Below are positions 24,447-31,731 of a DNA stretch of 36,256 bases, one piece after another. Within the stretch, counting starts at the first letter, position 1; each line of letters opens with the position of its first letter. The notes under the pieces were generated by a model, which did not search any database, was not told where the DNA came from, and saw nothing but the letters and a program-made list of their open reading frames with translations. Source of the stretch: Cyclobacteriaceae bacterium (GTDB taxonomy: Bacteria > Bacteroidota > Bacteroidia > Cytophagales > Cyclobacteriaceae); contig CANGZP010000017.1 of NCBI GenBank assembly GCA_947458475.1, positions 1 through 36,256 on the forward strand, given 5' to 3'. The position numbers and the translations under genes were made by a program.

Positions 24447-24848
24447 ATGAAAAAAATTGGATTAATTTTCCTTTTGTTTTTTGGGCTGATTTTTGGCTCT
24501 CATGGACAAACTATATCTGAAAATGGTTTAATAAGGGTTGGGAATTATCAATCACCAACACCTGCAAAGTATCGTTTGTATCCAACCTTTAATAGGTTTA
24601 ATTTTTTAAGATTAAATACAACGAATGGGCTTATTGACCAGGTTCAATATGATGTAGAAAGTGAAAATCGGAGAATTGATGTTCTAAATTCGATCCCATT
24701 GGTTGAAAATGGTGAAATTGACAGGTTTACTTTGTATCCAACTTTAAATAATTGGACATTTTTACTTTTGGATCAGTTAGAGGGAAGTACTTGCCAGGTT
24801 CAGTGGAGTTTTGATCGTGAAACCCGATTGATTTTTAAAATATATTAG
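24447..24848 (+). CDS. Small secreted protein with two LYPT/QVQ repeats
   Basis: A 133-residue protein with a signal peptide (cleavage after SHGQ, about residue 21). The mature part contains two copies of a roughly 40-residue unit. Copy one has LYPTFNRFNFLRLNTTNG then DQVQYDVESENRRI; copy two has LYPTLNNWTFLLLDQLEG then CQVQWSFDRETRLI. The repeated pattern (LYPT.N...FL.L....G...QVQ......E.R.I) suggests two blades or beta-hairpins with a shared fold. I know similar YPT.N.WTFL.LD..G..WQVQW strings in other bacterial proteins of unknown role. The gene is AT-rich compared with its neighbours and lies 21 bp after the DsrE gene. Confidence 0.8.
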   Translation: MKKIGLIFLLFFGLIFGSHGQTISENGLIRVGNYQSPTPAKYRLYPTFNRFNFLRLNTTNGLIDQVQYDVESENRRIDVLNSIPLVENGEIDRFTLYPTLNNWTFLLLDQLEGSTCQVQWSFDRETRLIFKIY

Positions 24849-24907
24849 GTGGAAATGGAGAAATGAAGATTTAGGATTTTCATCTGGGTAAATCTTTTGA
24901 AAAAACC

Positions 24908-24915
24908 TACCTTTA
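24908..24915 (+). promoter_or_regulatory. -7 box for the purF homologue (TACCTTTA)
   Basis: TACCTTTA differs from TAnnTTTG at the last base and ends 30 bases before the ATG at 24946. No -33 element is evident. Confidence 0.4.
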
Positions 24916-24945
24916 TCCCTTCCTATAAACCCATCTTCTTTTTCC

Positions 24946-26829
24946 ATGAGTGACGCTATCAAACACGAATGTGGAATAGCCCTAATCCGGCTCAGAAAAC
25001 CTGTTCAGTATTACATCGATACCTACGGAACGGCTGCATTCGCAGCAAATCGACTCTACGTGTTGATGCAGAAGCAGCTCAACAGAGGTCAGGATGGGGC
25101 AGGGGTAGCCAACATCAAAATTGGCACCAAGCCGGGAACCCGATACATCAGTAGGTACCGCTCCGTAGAGCCCTCTGCAGTCAACGATATTTTTGATAAA
25201 ATCACCAGTAAGTTCAAGAAAGCCAAGAAGCTAGGAGGTAAGAAAGCACTCAATAATGGGGAATGGCTCAAAGAAAACATGGCCTTCTCTGGGGAGGTTT
25301 GGCTAGGACACCTGCGCTACGGAACGCACGGAGAAAATAGCATCGAAACCTGCCACCCTTTTCTGAAGCAGAACAATTGGAGAAGTCGCAATCTGGTGAT
25401 GGCGGGAAATTTCAACATGACCAACAACGAAGAGCTTTTTGGAAGACTCGTGGAGTTGGGGCAGCACCCAAAGGAGAAGACTGACACGGTGACTGTGATG
25501 GAGAAAATCGGACACTTTTTGGACGAGGAAAACCAACGCATTTTTGATCAATTCAAGGAGGAATTTTCCAACGAGGAATTGACCCATATCATTGAAGATA
25601 AATTGGATGTGGGGCGGATCCTCCGCAGATCTTGCCGTGATTTTGATGGGGGCTATGCCATGGCTGGAATGATTGGCAATGGTTCTGCCTTTGTGGTGCG
25701 GGATCCCTCCGGAATTCGACCTGCATTTTACTATGCCGATGACGAGGTGATTGTGGTAGCATCTGAGAAGCCCGCCATTAAGTCGGCTTTCAATATTGAC
25801 TTTAATGCCATCAAAGAAATTCAGCCAGGACATGCGATCGTAATCAACAAAGACGGTTCCTACGCCGAAGAAGAGATTTTGCCTGCTCGCGAGAAGAAAT
25901 CCTGTTCCTTTGAGCGGATCTATTTTTCCAGAGGAACGGATCCAGGCATCTACCAGGAACGAAAAAACTTGGGTAAAGCGCTGATCCCACAGATCTTGAA
26001 AGCCATCGATTTTGATTTGAAAAATACGGTGTTCTCCTACATTCCCAATACCGCCGAAACGGCCTTTTTGGGCATGATTGAGGGACTCGATGAGTACCTA
26101 GTCGCCAAGCGAAAAGAAGTGCTTTTGGATGGAAAGCCCCATGTAGGCGACTTGGAAGAGTTGCTGAGCTTCCGCCCTCGAGTGGAGAAGTTGGTGAGTA
26201 AAGATGTGAAACTGCGCACCTTCATCACCAGTGATGCCGATCGGGATTCCATGGTGGCTAGCGTTTACGATACCACCTACGAGGTGATTCGGCCAGGGGT
26301 CGATACGCTGGTGGTCATTGACGACAGCATTGTGCGAGGTACTACTTTGGAAAAAAGCATCCTCACTACGCTAGACCGACTCAATCCCAAACGCATAGTC
26401 ATTGTCTCCTCTGCGCCTCAAATCCGTTTCCCAGACTGCTACGGCATCGACATGTCGCGGATGAAAGAGTTTGTGGCCTTTCGAGCGGCCATTGAGCTAC
26501 TCAAGGATCGTGGGATGGAAAATGCACTAGATTCGATATATACTCAATGTGTAGCGCAGCCAGATCATACCGAGAACTTTGTCAAGCAGGTGTATGCTTC
26601 CTTTACAGAAGAAGAAATTTCCGATAAGGTGGCACAAATTGTAACTACCTCAGAAATCAAAGCAGAAGTAAAGGTGATCTTCCAAACGGTCGATAACCTG
26701 CATCGCTGCATCCCTGAACATACCGGAGACTGGTACTTTACCGGAGACTATCCTACCACGGGAGGTACCCGCGTAGTCAACAAGGCCTTTGTCAACTACA
26801 TGGAAGGAAAGACCATTCGGGCGTATTAA
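24946..26829 (+). CDS. purF: Amidophosphoribosyltransferase, long Bacteroidota form
   Basis: Transfers glutamine-derived ammonia to PRPP, the first step of purine synthesis. The N-terminal Ntn glutaminase begins at Cys9 (KHECGIAL), so an eight-residue propeptide (MSDAIKHE) must be removed to expose the nucleophile, as in the B. subtilis enzyme. The phosphoribosyltransferase PRPP loop is VVIDDSIVRGTT (about residues 457-468). At 627 residues it is well over 100 longer than E. coli PurF. Extra residues are visible in the glutaminase half (around 75-105, a Lys-rich stretch) and at the C-terminus. Bacteroidota often carry this long form, sometimes beside a standard PurF, so it may be a paralogue with a distinct role. 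Confidence 0.88.
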   Translation: MSDAIKHECGIALIRLRKPVQYYIDTYGTAAFAANRLYVLMQKQLNRGQDGAGVANIKIGTKPGTRYISRYRSVEPSAVNDIFDKITSKFKKAKKLGGKKALNNGEWLKENMAFSGEVWLGHLRYGTHGENSIETCHPFLKQNNWRSRNLVMAGNFNMTNNEELFGRLVELGQHPKEKTDTVTVMEKIGHFLDEENQRIFDQFKEEFSNEELTHIIEDKLDVGRILRRSCRDFDGGYAMAGMIGNGSAFVVRDPSGIRPAFYYADDEVIVVASEKPAIKSAFNIDFNAIKEIQPGHAIVINKDGSYAEEEILPAREKKSCSFERIYFSRGTDPGIYQERKNLGKALIPQILKAIDFDLKNTVFSYIPNTAETAFLGMIEGLDEYLVAKRKEVLLDGKPHVGDLEELLSFRPRVEKLVSKDVKLRTFITSDADRDSMVASVYDTTYEVIRPGVDTLVVIDDSIVRGTTLEKSILTTLDRLNPKRIVIVSSAPQIRFPDCYGIDMSRMKEFVAFRAAIELLKDRGMENALDSIYTQCVAQPDHTENFVKQVYASFTEEEISDKVAQIVTTSEIKAEVKVIFQTVDNLHRCIPEHTGDWYFTGDYPTTGGTRVVNKAFVNYMEGKTIRAY

Positions 26830-26899
26830 ACTAGTATGATTATCCGCAATTGGTCCCGTTAATAAATTGATTGTTGCCAACCCATGCGGATAATCGCTC

Positions 26900-26929
26900 A
26901 CGGTCGGCAGTCAATGGTCCACAGCCCAC
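26900..26929 (+). repeat. Dispersed 7-bp-period repeat, copy C
   Basis: Four heptamers in register start at 26900, among them ACGGTCG and ATGGTCC. The copy ends in ACAGCCC, like copies A and B. It lies 71 bp after the purF stop. Confidence 0.6.
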
Positions 26930-27017
26930 TTAGGCGGCCCTCAAACCCTAGCTTTTCTTTGGTTGGAGTTTGAAGATGCGGGGATAATCACAAAAAATTT
27001 ATTCTTTTAGTAGATAG

Positions 27018-27054
27018 AAAGCCTTTGGATCGTTGGATTCAAAGGCTTTTTTTT
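27018..27054 (+). terminator. purF terminator
   Basis: AAAGCCTTTG (27018-27027) pairs with CAAAGGCTTT (27040-27049). The stem extends inward to a GTTG loop with one G-T pair, and an eight-base T-run follows. It is about 190 bp after the purF stop. Confidence 0.85.
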
Positions 27055-27201
27055 CAGTTAAGCTGACCCGATTTCCAAAACTGATTGGTCTTTCGGGGTC
27101 TACCTAAGTTTTAGACTTGGAGAAGCGGGTGTTTTTTGTGGTGAAATTTGGGTAAGGGTAGCGCCAACTAAATTTATTTTTCATATCCGCTTGCTTTTTA
27201 A

Positions 27202-27220
27202 AAACTAAATCATTTAGTTT
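27202..27220. promoter_or_regulatory. 19-bp palindrome upstream of the lipoprotein operon
   Basis: AAACTAAAT and ATTTAGTTT are perfect inverted arms around a single C, 33 bp before the operon start and just upstream of a TATTTTTAG promoter-like tract. An operator is plausible. Confidence 0.35.
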
Positions 27221-27253
27221 AAATAAATATTTTTAGAATTTATAACTTTTTAA

Positions 27254-28648
27254 ATGCAATTATTTATGAAAATAAGTATAATAAATCAAAAACCTGGTCA
27301 GCAAAAACTACTTCGGTTCGAAGGAAGCCTGACTAAATCTTTCAGAACCCCATTTTTTTTAATCGCAGTTTTCCTTGTTGCTGCCTGTAGCCCTGAACTA
27401 CAAGAGCAAGAAGGAGTGGTAGAAAGTGTAGCCAATCCAGTTGAAAGCAAATTTGAAAAGTGGTACGAAGCTGAGCATAAGGAAATACTCGAGCCCCCAT
27501 CCAATGCGCGGATGCAGTTTGATCCCAGTGTTCGACTCACCTACCGGTACAAAGAGGTGGATTGGAGTTCCTACAAAAAGCTCAACCTACCAAGCAAGTT
27601 GGAGATTTATGAATTTGATTTTTTGGCTCCCAATGTGGTAGTTCCCTTCGATTTCAAAGAAGAATTTGGGTACGAGGAAGCCTTGAAAAGATCTAAGCAA
27701 ACCCTTTTGATTTTTGCACAAGGCAAAGAAGTGGTCAAGTCCTACGTGATCCGCTATTATTTTTCAGGTGATAAAGCTGGGATTGCCGATTTCCAGAAAG
27801 TTAACTACGATGCGGTAGACAAGAATTGGAAAGGCCAAATTGACCTTTATTCCCTAAATGAAATTCACTTGGTATCTTTTGATATGGTCATTGGTCAGGT
27901 GATCGGTACAGAGACTATGAAACTGGGGAGCCAAGATGACATCCATCCCTCCCAATCAGCGAGCACTACCTGTACCACCATTTGGACTGAAGGACCCTGC
28001 GAACCGATTTCTGGCGAGACTGGAATTGTTTGTTACGATACGTTTACTACCTACTGCTACAATACTAGTCCACCCTTGATATCGGGTTTTCCAGCTTGGA
28101 ATGGCAGCGGTGGATTTGCTCCTGGCGGTAGTGGTGGACCTGCTGATCAATCCATTTGTGATTTTGATCCAACTTGTATTCCTCATCCTGATTCTCAAGT
28201 TAATCCAGATGAACAAATTGAAGGATTTTATGATGAACCCGTGGATTTCATCATGGAATCAAATCCAGGAAGTTTGGATTGGCAGAACTCTTCTTCCTCA
28301 GAGAGATTTGTTCATATGATAAATCATATCTATGCTGCAAAATTAGCCGGTAATAGTACTTTAAACATTAAAAATATTTTCTCGAATTGGCCTTCAAATT
28401 TTCAAAGTAGCGGTCCAATTAAAAGTGGATGGGCTAACCTCAATTTTAATGGTGTTGTAACCAAAGTTTATTATGAAATTCCAGTTATTGAACCTTGGTC
28501 AATTATTAATACAAATGGGCAAAGGAAAGTAAATGTTAAAGATGAATGCGTTATTGAGTTTAGTGTTTCACACGGTAATATGGGAGCTGTTTATTTAGTC
28601 CTACCAACCTCAAGTTTATGTACATATTATGAAAACCTATTGTTATGA
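27254..28648 (+). CDS. Lipoprotein with Gly-rich linker and variable C-terminal domain
   Basis: A 464-residue protein, not a named family. A long basic n-region precedes a hydrophobic helix and lipobox VAAC (about Cys45); ATGs at 27254 and 27266 are both possible. Residues 55-240 form a conserved-looking region (FEKWYEAEHKEIL, then strand-rich text ending in QIDLYSLNEIHLVSFD). A Cys-rich segment (CTTIWTEGPCEPI, IVCYDTFTTYCY) and a Gly-rich linker (WNGSGGFAPGGSGG, near 290) follow. The last 140 residues are unrelated in style and clearly more AT-rich at DNA level. This order (carrier, Cys/Gly linker, swapped C-terminus) is that of Bacteroidota polymorphic-toxin-like secreted proteins. It overlaps the next gene by ATGA. 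Confidence 0.8.
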   Translation: MQLFMKISIINQKPGQQKLLRFEGSLTKSFRTPFFLIAVFLVAACSPELQEQEGVVESVANPVESKFEKWYEAEHKEILEPPSNARMQFDPSVRLTYRYKEVDWSSYKKLNLPSKLEIYEFDFLAPNVVVPFDFKEEFGYEEALKRSKQTLLIFAQGKEVVKSYVIRYYFSGDKAGIADFQKVNYDAVDKNWKGQIDLYSLNEIHLVSFDMVIGQVIGTETMKLGSQDDIHPSQSASTTCTTIWTEGPCEPISGETGIVCYDTFTTYCYNTSPPLISGFPAWNGSGGFAPGGSGGPADQSICDFDPTCIPHPDSQVNPDEQIEGFYDEPVDFIMESNPGSLDWQNSSSSERFVHMINHIYAAKLAGNSTLNIKNIFSNWPSNFQSSGPIKSGWANLNFNGVVTKVYYEIPVIEPWSIINTNGQRKVNVKDECVIEFSVSHGNMGAVYLVLPTSSLCTYYENLLL

Positions 28649-29286
28649 AAACTACCCTACTTTGTTTATTTCTATTGATTTTTATTGTGTCCTGTAAGAA
28701 TGACCCAACTGCCAAGGAGATGGTTGTCGTTGCAGCTGATGATAGTTCCTCCATTTCACTGGATATTGAAGTTAGCACCCATGGAGACACGCCAGTTTGG
28801 GTAGGAAAAGAAATACCTGAAGTAGAATATTTACTGGGGGTTTTGGATTCTGTAGCACTTAACTCAATCTCTATAGCAAAAGATCCGATCCAATCACTTG
28901 ATTTAAAGCTGTTTATTCTTCAGTTTGGTTTGAAGAAGACGGATTCAGAGGGTATTTTATTTCTTTCGGAGGGGAATGACTCGATGCGTATAGTCACGAT
29001 TAAGGAACGTTTAGCATTTTTGAATTTGATCTCGCTTGAGAATGTAGTTCTGGCTGGCTTGCCGGTAAATGAGTTGCGTATAGCGGAGGTGAAAAAGCGA
29101 TTTCCCATCTCCTATGGGGTAAGAAATTTTTACGGAGATAATTATAGAGCTAATTTTTTTGACCGAAAGTTTGACTCCTATGATCATGTGGTCCTAAAGA
29201 TTTCTCAGACCCCTTATTTTCTCCACCTTAGATTTGTGGATGGGCAATTGGAAGATTTGGAAATCAATCTGGAGGGTATCAATTAG
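28645..29286 (+). CDS. Lipoprotein, probable partner of the preceding gene
   Basis: A 213-residue protein of unknown family. The signal peptide ends at lipobox IVSC (Cys17), so it should be tethered to a membrane facing the periplasm. The mature part is rich in strands, with an acidic, Ser-rich start (AADDSSSISLDIEVS) and a C-terminal region YFLHLRFVDGQLEDLEINLEG resembling a small beta-sandwich. The ATG overlaps the stop of the upstream gene by four bases, which points to coupled synthesis. If the upstream product is an effector, this one is placed like a periplasmic immunity or chaperone protein. No sequence motif confirms that. Confidence 0.75.
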   Translation: MKTTLLCLFLLIFIVSCKNDPTAKEMVVVAADDSSSISLDIEVSTHGDTPVWVGKEIPEVEYLLGVLDSVALNSISIAKDPIQSLDLKLFILQFGLKKTDSEGILFLSEGNDSMRIVTIKERLAFLNLISLENVVLAGLPVNELRIAEVKKRFPISYGVRNFYGDNYRANFFDRKFDSYDHVVLKISQTPYFLHLRFVDGQLEDLEINLEGIN

Positions 29287-29312
29287 GATTTAGGTAATGG
29301 TATGAAAGTTTG

Positions 29313-29633
29313 ATGGATAGAAAAGAAAAATTTAAATGCCCGCACTGCAAAAAGAAATTACCCCTCTTTTTTGTAGTAAAGATTAAATCTGATCACGAAT
29401 TCGAATGCCAGTATTGTGGTAAATCTATGGTTCCTGTAAGCTCAAAATCCTTCGCTTGGGGCTATGGAATAGGGTTCTTTGCTTTTGTAATCCCAGCACA
29501 GATTTTACTTTACTTTAACCATGATTTTTTGTTTGCTTTTTTTGTGGCGATGACGTCCGGCTTACTGAGTGTTTCTCTAATTGGGCTTTATGTGTACACG
29601 ACCACTAGTTTAGTCAAGTCAACTTCGTCATGA
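29313..29633 (+). CDS. Zinc-ribbon small membrane protein
   Basis: A 106-residue protein. The cytosolic N-terminus carries a zinc ribbon formed by CPHC (about residues 9-12) and CQYC (about 33-36), with a Lys-rich loop between. Two hydrophobic helices (about 51-68 and 73-96) follow, then a short polar tail. The ATG at 29313 is chosen over the in-frame TTG at 29310. It lies 26 bp after the second lipoprotein gene in the same orientation and before a terminator, so it probably belongs to that operon. Function is unknown. A sensor or assembly role would be guesswork. Confidence 0.7.
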   Translation: MDRKEKFKCPHCKKKLPLFFVVKIKSDHEFECQYCGKSMVPVSSKSFAWGYGIGFFAFVIPAQILLYFNHDFLFAFFVAMTSGLLSVSLIGLYVYTTTSLVKSTSS

Positions 29634-29716
29634 AATTCTACCTATCCGTCACCTATAGATACTTTGATCGATTATGCAGTTGAGCTGATGGGGCTGAAAG
29701 TGAGGTGAATCTAAAC

Positions 29717-29750
29717 CGGAAGTGGAAATTCTCCCTTCCGTTTTTGTTTT
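29717..29750 (+). terminator. Terminator of the lipoprotein operon
   Basis: CGGAAG (29717-29722) pairs with CTTCCG (29735-29740), with GGA/TCC extending the stem inward past a single-base bulge, followed by TTTTTGTTTTT. It closes the 27.2-29.6 kb unit. Confidence 0.75.
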
Positions 29751-29783
29751 TCTGCTATTTTTAGGAAAAAGTAACTGTTTCCT

Positions 29784-30833
29784 ATGATCAACGTTTCCCT
29801 TCTCAAGCAAATTTGTGAAATTCCAGGAGCCCCTGGTTTTGAAAAGCCTGTTCGCGACCTAGTCATCTCCCTCATTACTCCTTTGGTTGACGAGGTTCGT
29901 GTCGACAATATTGGCAATGTGATCGCCATCAAAAAGGGAGTTCGCAATCCCGATGGCAAGCGCGTCATGCTGGCCGCACACCTAGATGAGATTGGGTTTA
30001 TCGTGTCCCATATCGATGAACAAGGCTTTTTACGATTCAATACCCTTGGAGGATTTGATCCGAAAACACTTACTGCACAGCGGGTCATCGTACATGGCAA
30101 AAAAGACCTCATCGGGGTTATGGGCAGCAAGCCCATTCACGTGATGACGCCCGAAGAGAAAACCAAACTTCCCAAGACCACTGACTTTTTTATCGATCTG
30201 GGCATGCCCAAGGAAGAAGTGGAGAAGTACATCACCATCGGTGATCCCGTCACTCGGGATCGGGAGCTGATCGAGATGGGCGACTGTGTCAACTGCAAGT
30301 CTATTGACAATCGTGTAGCGGTATTTATTGTGATTGAGGCGCTGAAGCAACTTAAAAACCCAGCCTACGATATATATGCTACCTTTACCGTGCAGGAAGA
30401 AGTAGGCATTCGGGGAGCCAATGTGGCGGCTCACAGCATCAACCCGGATTTTGGAATTGCACTGGACACCACCATTGCCTTTGACGTGCCGGGCGCTGCT
30501 CCTCATGAGAAGGTAACCGAACTCGGAAAGGGAACTGCCATCAAAATCATGGATGCAATGACGATCTGCGATTACCGCATGGTGGCGTTTATGAAGCATG
30601 TAGCCACGAAAGAGGCCATCTCCTGGCAGCCGGAACTATTGACTGCTGGAGGAACCGATACCGCAGGCGTGCAACGAATGGGCAAGCAAGGAGCGATTGC
30701 TGGGGCAATTTCCATCCCGACGCGCCACCTGCATCAGGTGATTGAAATGGCTCACAAAAGCGATATCGCTGACTCCATCGCCTTGTTGGTAGCCTGCCTC
30801 GAGCAATTGGATGCACACGATTGGAGCCATTGA
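29784..30833 (+). CDS. M42-family metallo-aminopeptidase
   Basis: A 349-residue cytosolic, di-metal aminopeptidase of the M42 family (PepA/TET/FrvX-like), which usually forms tetrahedral dodecamers that trim short peptides. Metal ligands are visible: His66 and Asp68 in AHLDEIGF, the bridging Asp in SIDNRV (about 175), the catalytic Glu pair in VQEEVGIRG (about 205), Asp in ALDTT, and the C-terminal His of IPTRHLHQVIEM. A PDZ-like insertion lies between residues 70 and 165. The gene starts directly after an AGGAAA/TTTCCT inverted repeat (29763-29783), probably incidental, and is separated from the DUF1080 gene by 60 bp. Confidence 0.95.
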   Translation: MINVSLLKQICEIPGAPGFEKPVRDLVISLITPLVDEVRVDNIGNVIAIKKGVRNPDGKRVMLAAHLDEIGFIVSHIDEQGFLRFNTLGGFDPKTLTAQRVIVHGKKDLIGVMGSKPIHVMTPEEKTKLPKTTDFFIDLGMPKEEVEKYITIGDPVTRDRELIEMGDCVNCKSIDNRVAVFIVIEALKQLKNPAYDIYATFTVQEEVGIRGANVAAHSINPDFGIALDTTIAFDVPGAAPHEKVTELGKGTAIKIMDAMTICDYRMVAFMKHVATKEAISWQPELLTAGGTDTAGVQRMGKQGAIAGAISIPTRHLHQVIEMAHKSDIADSIALLVACLEQLDAHDWSH

Positions 30834-30893
30834 GTACCGAGAAGGGAGAACCTTCTTGGAATTAGGAAATGATTTAATCGAATAGAACGACTT

Positions 30894-31688
30894 ATGCCGA
30901 TCCTCTCCTTTATCCTTTATTTCTTGACTCTCGGAATCACTAGTTTAGGGTTCCAGAAAGAGGAGCCCCATCAAGCCACTAGCGACTGGCAAGTGCTTTT
31001 CAATGGCAAGGACCTGAAAGGCTGGGTACCCAAGATCCACCACCACGAAGTAGGGGATAACTATGCGAATACTTTTCGGGTACAGGATGGGGCCATAGCG
31101 GTCAATTACGACGGTTATGGGGAATTTGAAGACCGATTTGGGCACCTCTTCTACGAAAAGCCATTTTCGAGCTTTCACTTGGTTTGGGAATACCGCTTCA
31201 CAGATCAGTTTGTACCAAGTGCACCCAGTTATACCTACCGCAATTCCGGGGTGATGTTTCACTCCCAGGCACCCGAAACCATTCTGAAAGAACAGGATTG
31301 GCCGATCTCTGTCGAATACCAAATGCTGGCGCAGGAAAAAGAAGGAGAAGCTCGCCCGACAGGAAACATGTGTTCCCCGGGTACGGATATTTTCTATCAA
31401 GGAAAAATCGATCCCCGACATTGCATCGATTCTACTTCCCCAACCTTCGCTTGGGACGAATGGGTGAAAGCCGAATTGATTGTTTACGGCGACTCCATCG
31501 TCCACCACCTCGTCAATGGAGATACGGTATTGACCTATTCCTTTCCACAGGTCGGTGGAGGGGTAGCCAATCGCTACGACCCAAAGCTAAAAGTAGATGG
31601 GAAACCCCTTCGTTCAGGCTACATTGGTCTGCAAAGTGAGGGTCAAGGGGTACTTTTTAGAGCTTTAAAAATTCGAGAACTCAAGTAG
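30894..31688 (+). CDS. DUF1080 (3-keto-disaccharide hydrolase-type) protein
   Basis: A 264-residue protein with a signal peptide (MPILSFILYFLTLGITSLGFQ) and a single DUF1080 concanavalin-like beta-sandwich. The start WQVLFNGKDLKGW is the family hallmark, followed by GHLFYEKPFSSFHLVWEYRF, NSGVMFHSQ, ISVEYQMLA, and the ending GYIGLQSEGQGVLFRALKIREL. Family members bind or hydrolyse carbohydrates, including 3-keto sugars, in the periplasm. No sugar dehydrogenase or SusCD pair is adjacent, so the substrate is not indicated. Its stop is 43 bp from the convergent valS stop, with a hairpin between. Confidence 0.92.
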   Translation: MPILSFILYFLTLGITSLGFQKEEPHQATSDWQVLFNGKDLKGWVPKIHHHEVGDNYANTFRVQDGAIAVNYDGYGEFEDRFGHLFYEKPFSSFHLVWEYRFTDQFVPSAPSYTYRNSGVMFHSQAPETILKEQDWPISVEYQMLAQEKEGEARPTGNMCSPGTDIFYQGKIDPRHCIDSTSPTFAWDEWVKAELIVYGDSIVHHLVNGDTVLTYSFPQVGGGVANRYDPKLKVDGKPLRSGYIGLQSEGQGVLFRALKIRELK

Positions 31689-31689
31689 T

Positions 31690-31722
31690 CTTCCTGCTCC
31701 AAGCACTTCTTGAAGCAGGAAG
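31690..31722. terminator. Hairpin between DUF1080 and valS genes
   Basis: CTTCCTGCT (31690-31698) pairs with AGCAGGAAG (31714-31722), and an inner CAAG/CTTG extends the stem past one mismatch. It lies between convergent stops. No T-run follows on either strand, so efficiency is uncertain. Confidence 0.6.
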
Positions 31723-31731
31723 TATGAACTC

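Larger units (their letters stand above)
26830..27253. other. 424-bp intergenic region after purF
   Basis: It contains the 7-bp-period repeat copy C, the purF terminator and, near its right end, a 19-bp palindrome with an AT-rich promoter-like tract before the lipoprotein operon. No reading frame in it is worth calling. Confidence 0.6.

Noticed and set aside
29763-29783. AGGAAA/TTTCCT inverted repeat before the M42 gene as an operator
   Set aside because: The arms are only six bases with a nine-base spacer and directly abut the ATG; this is within chance expectation.
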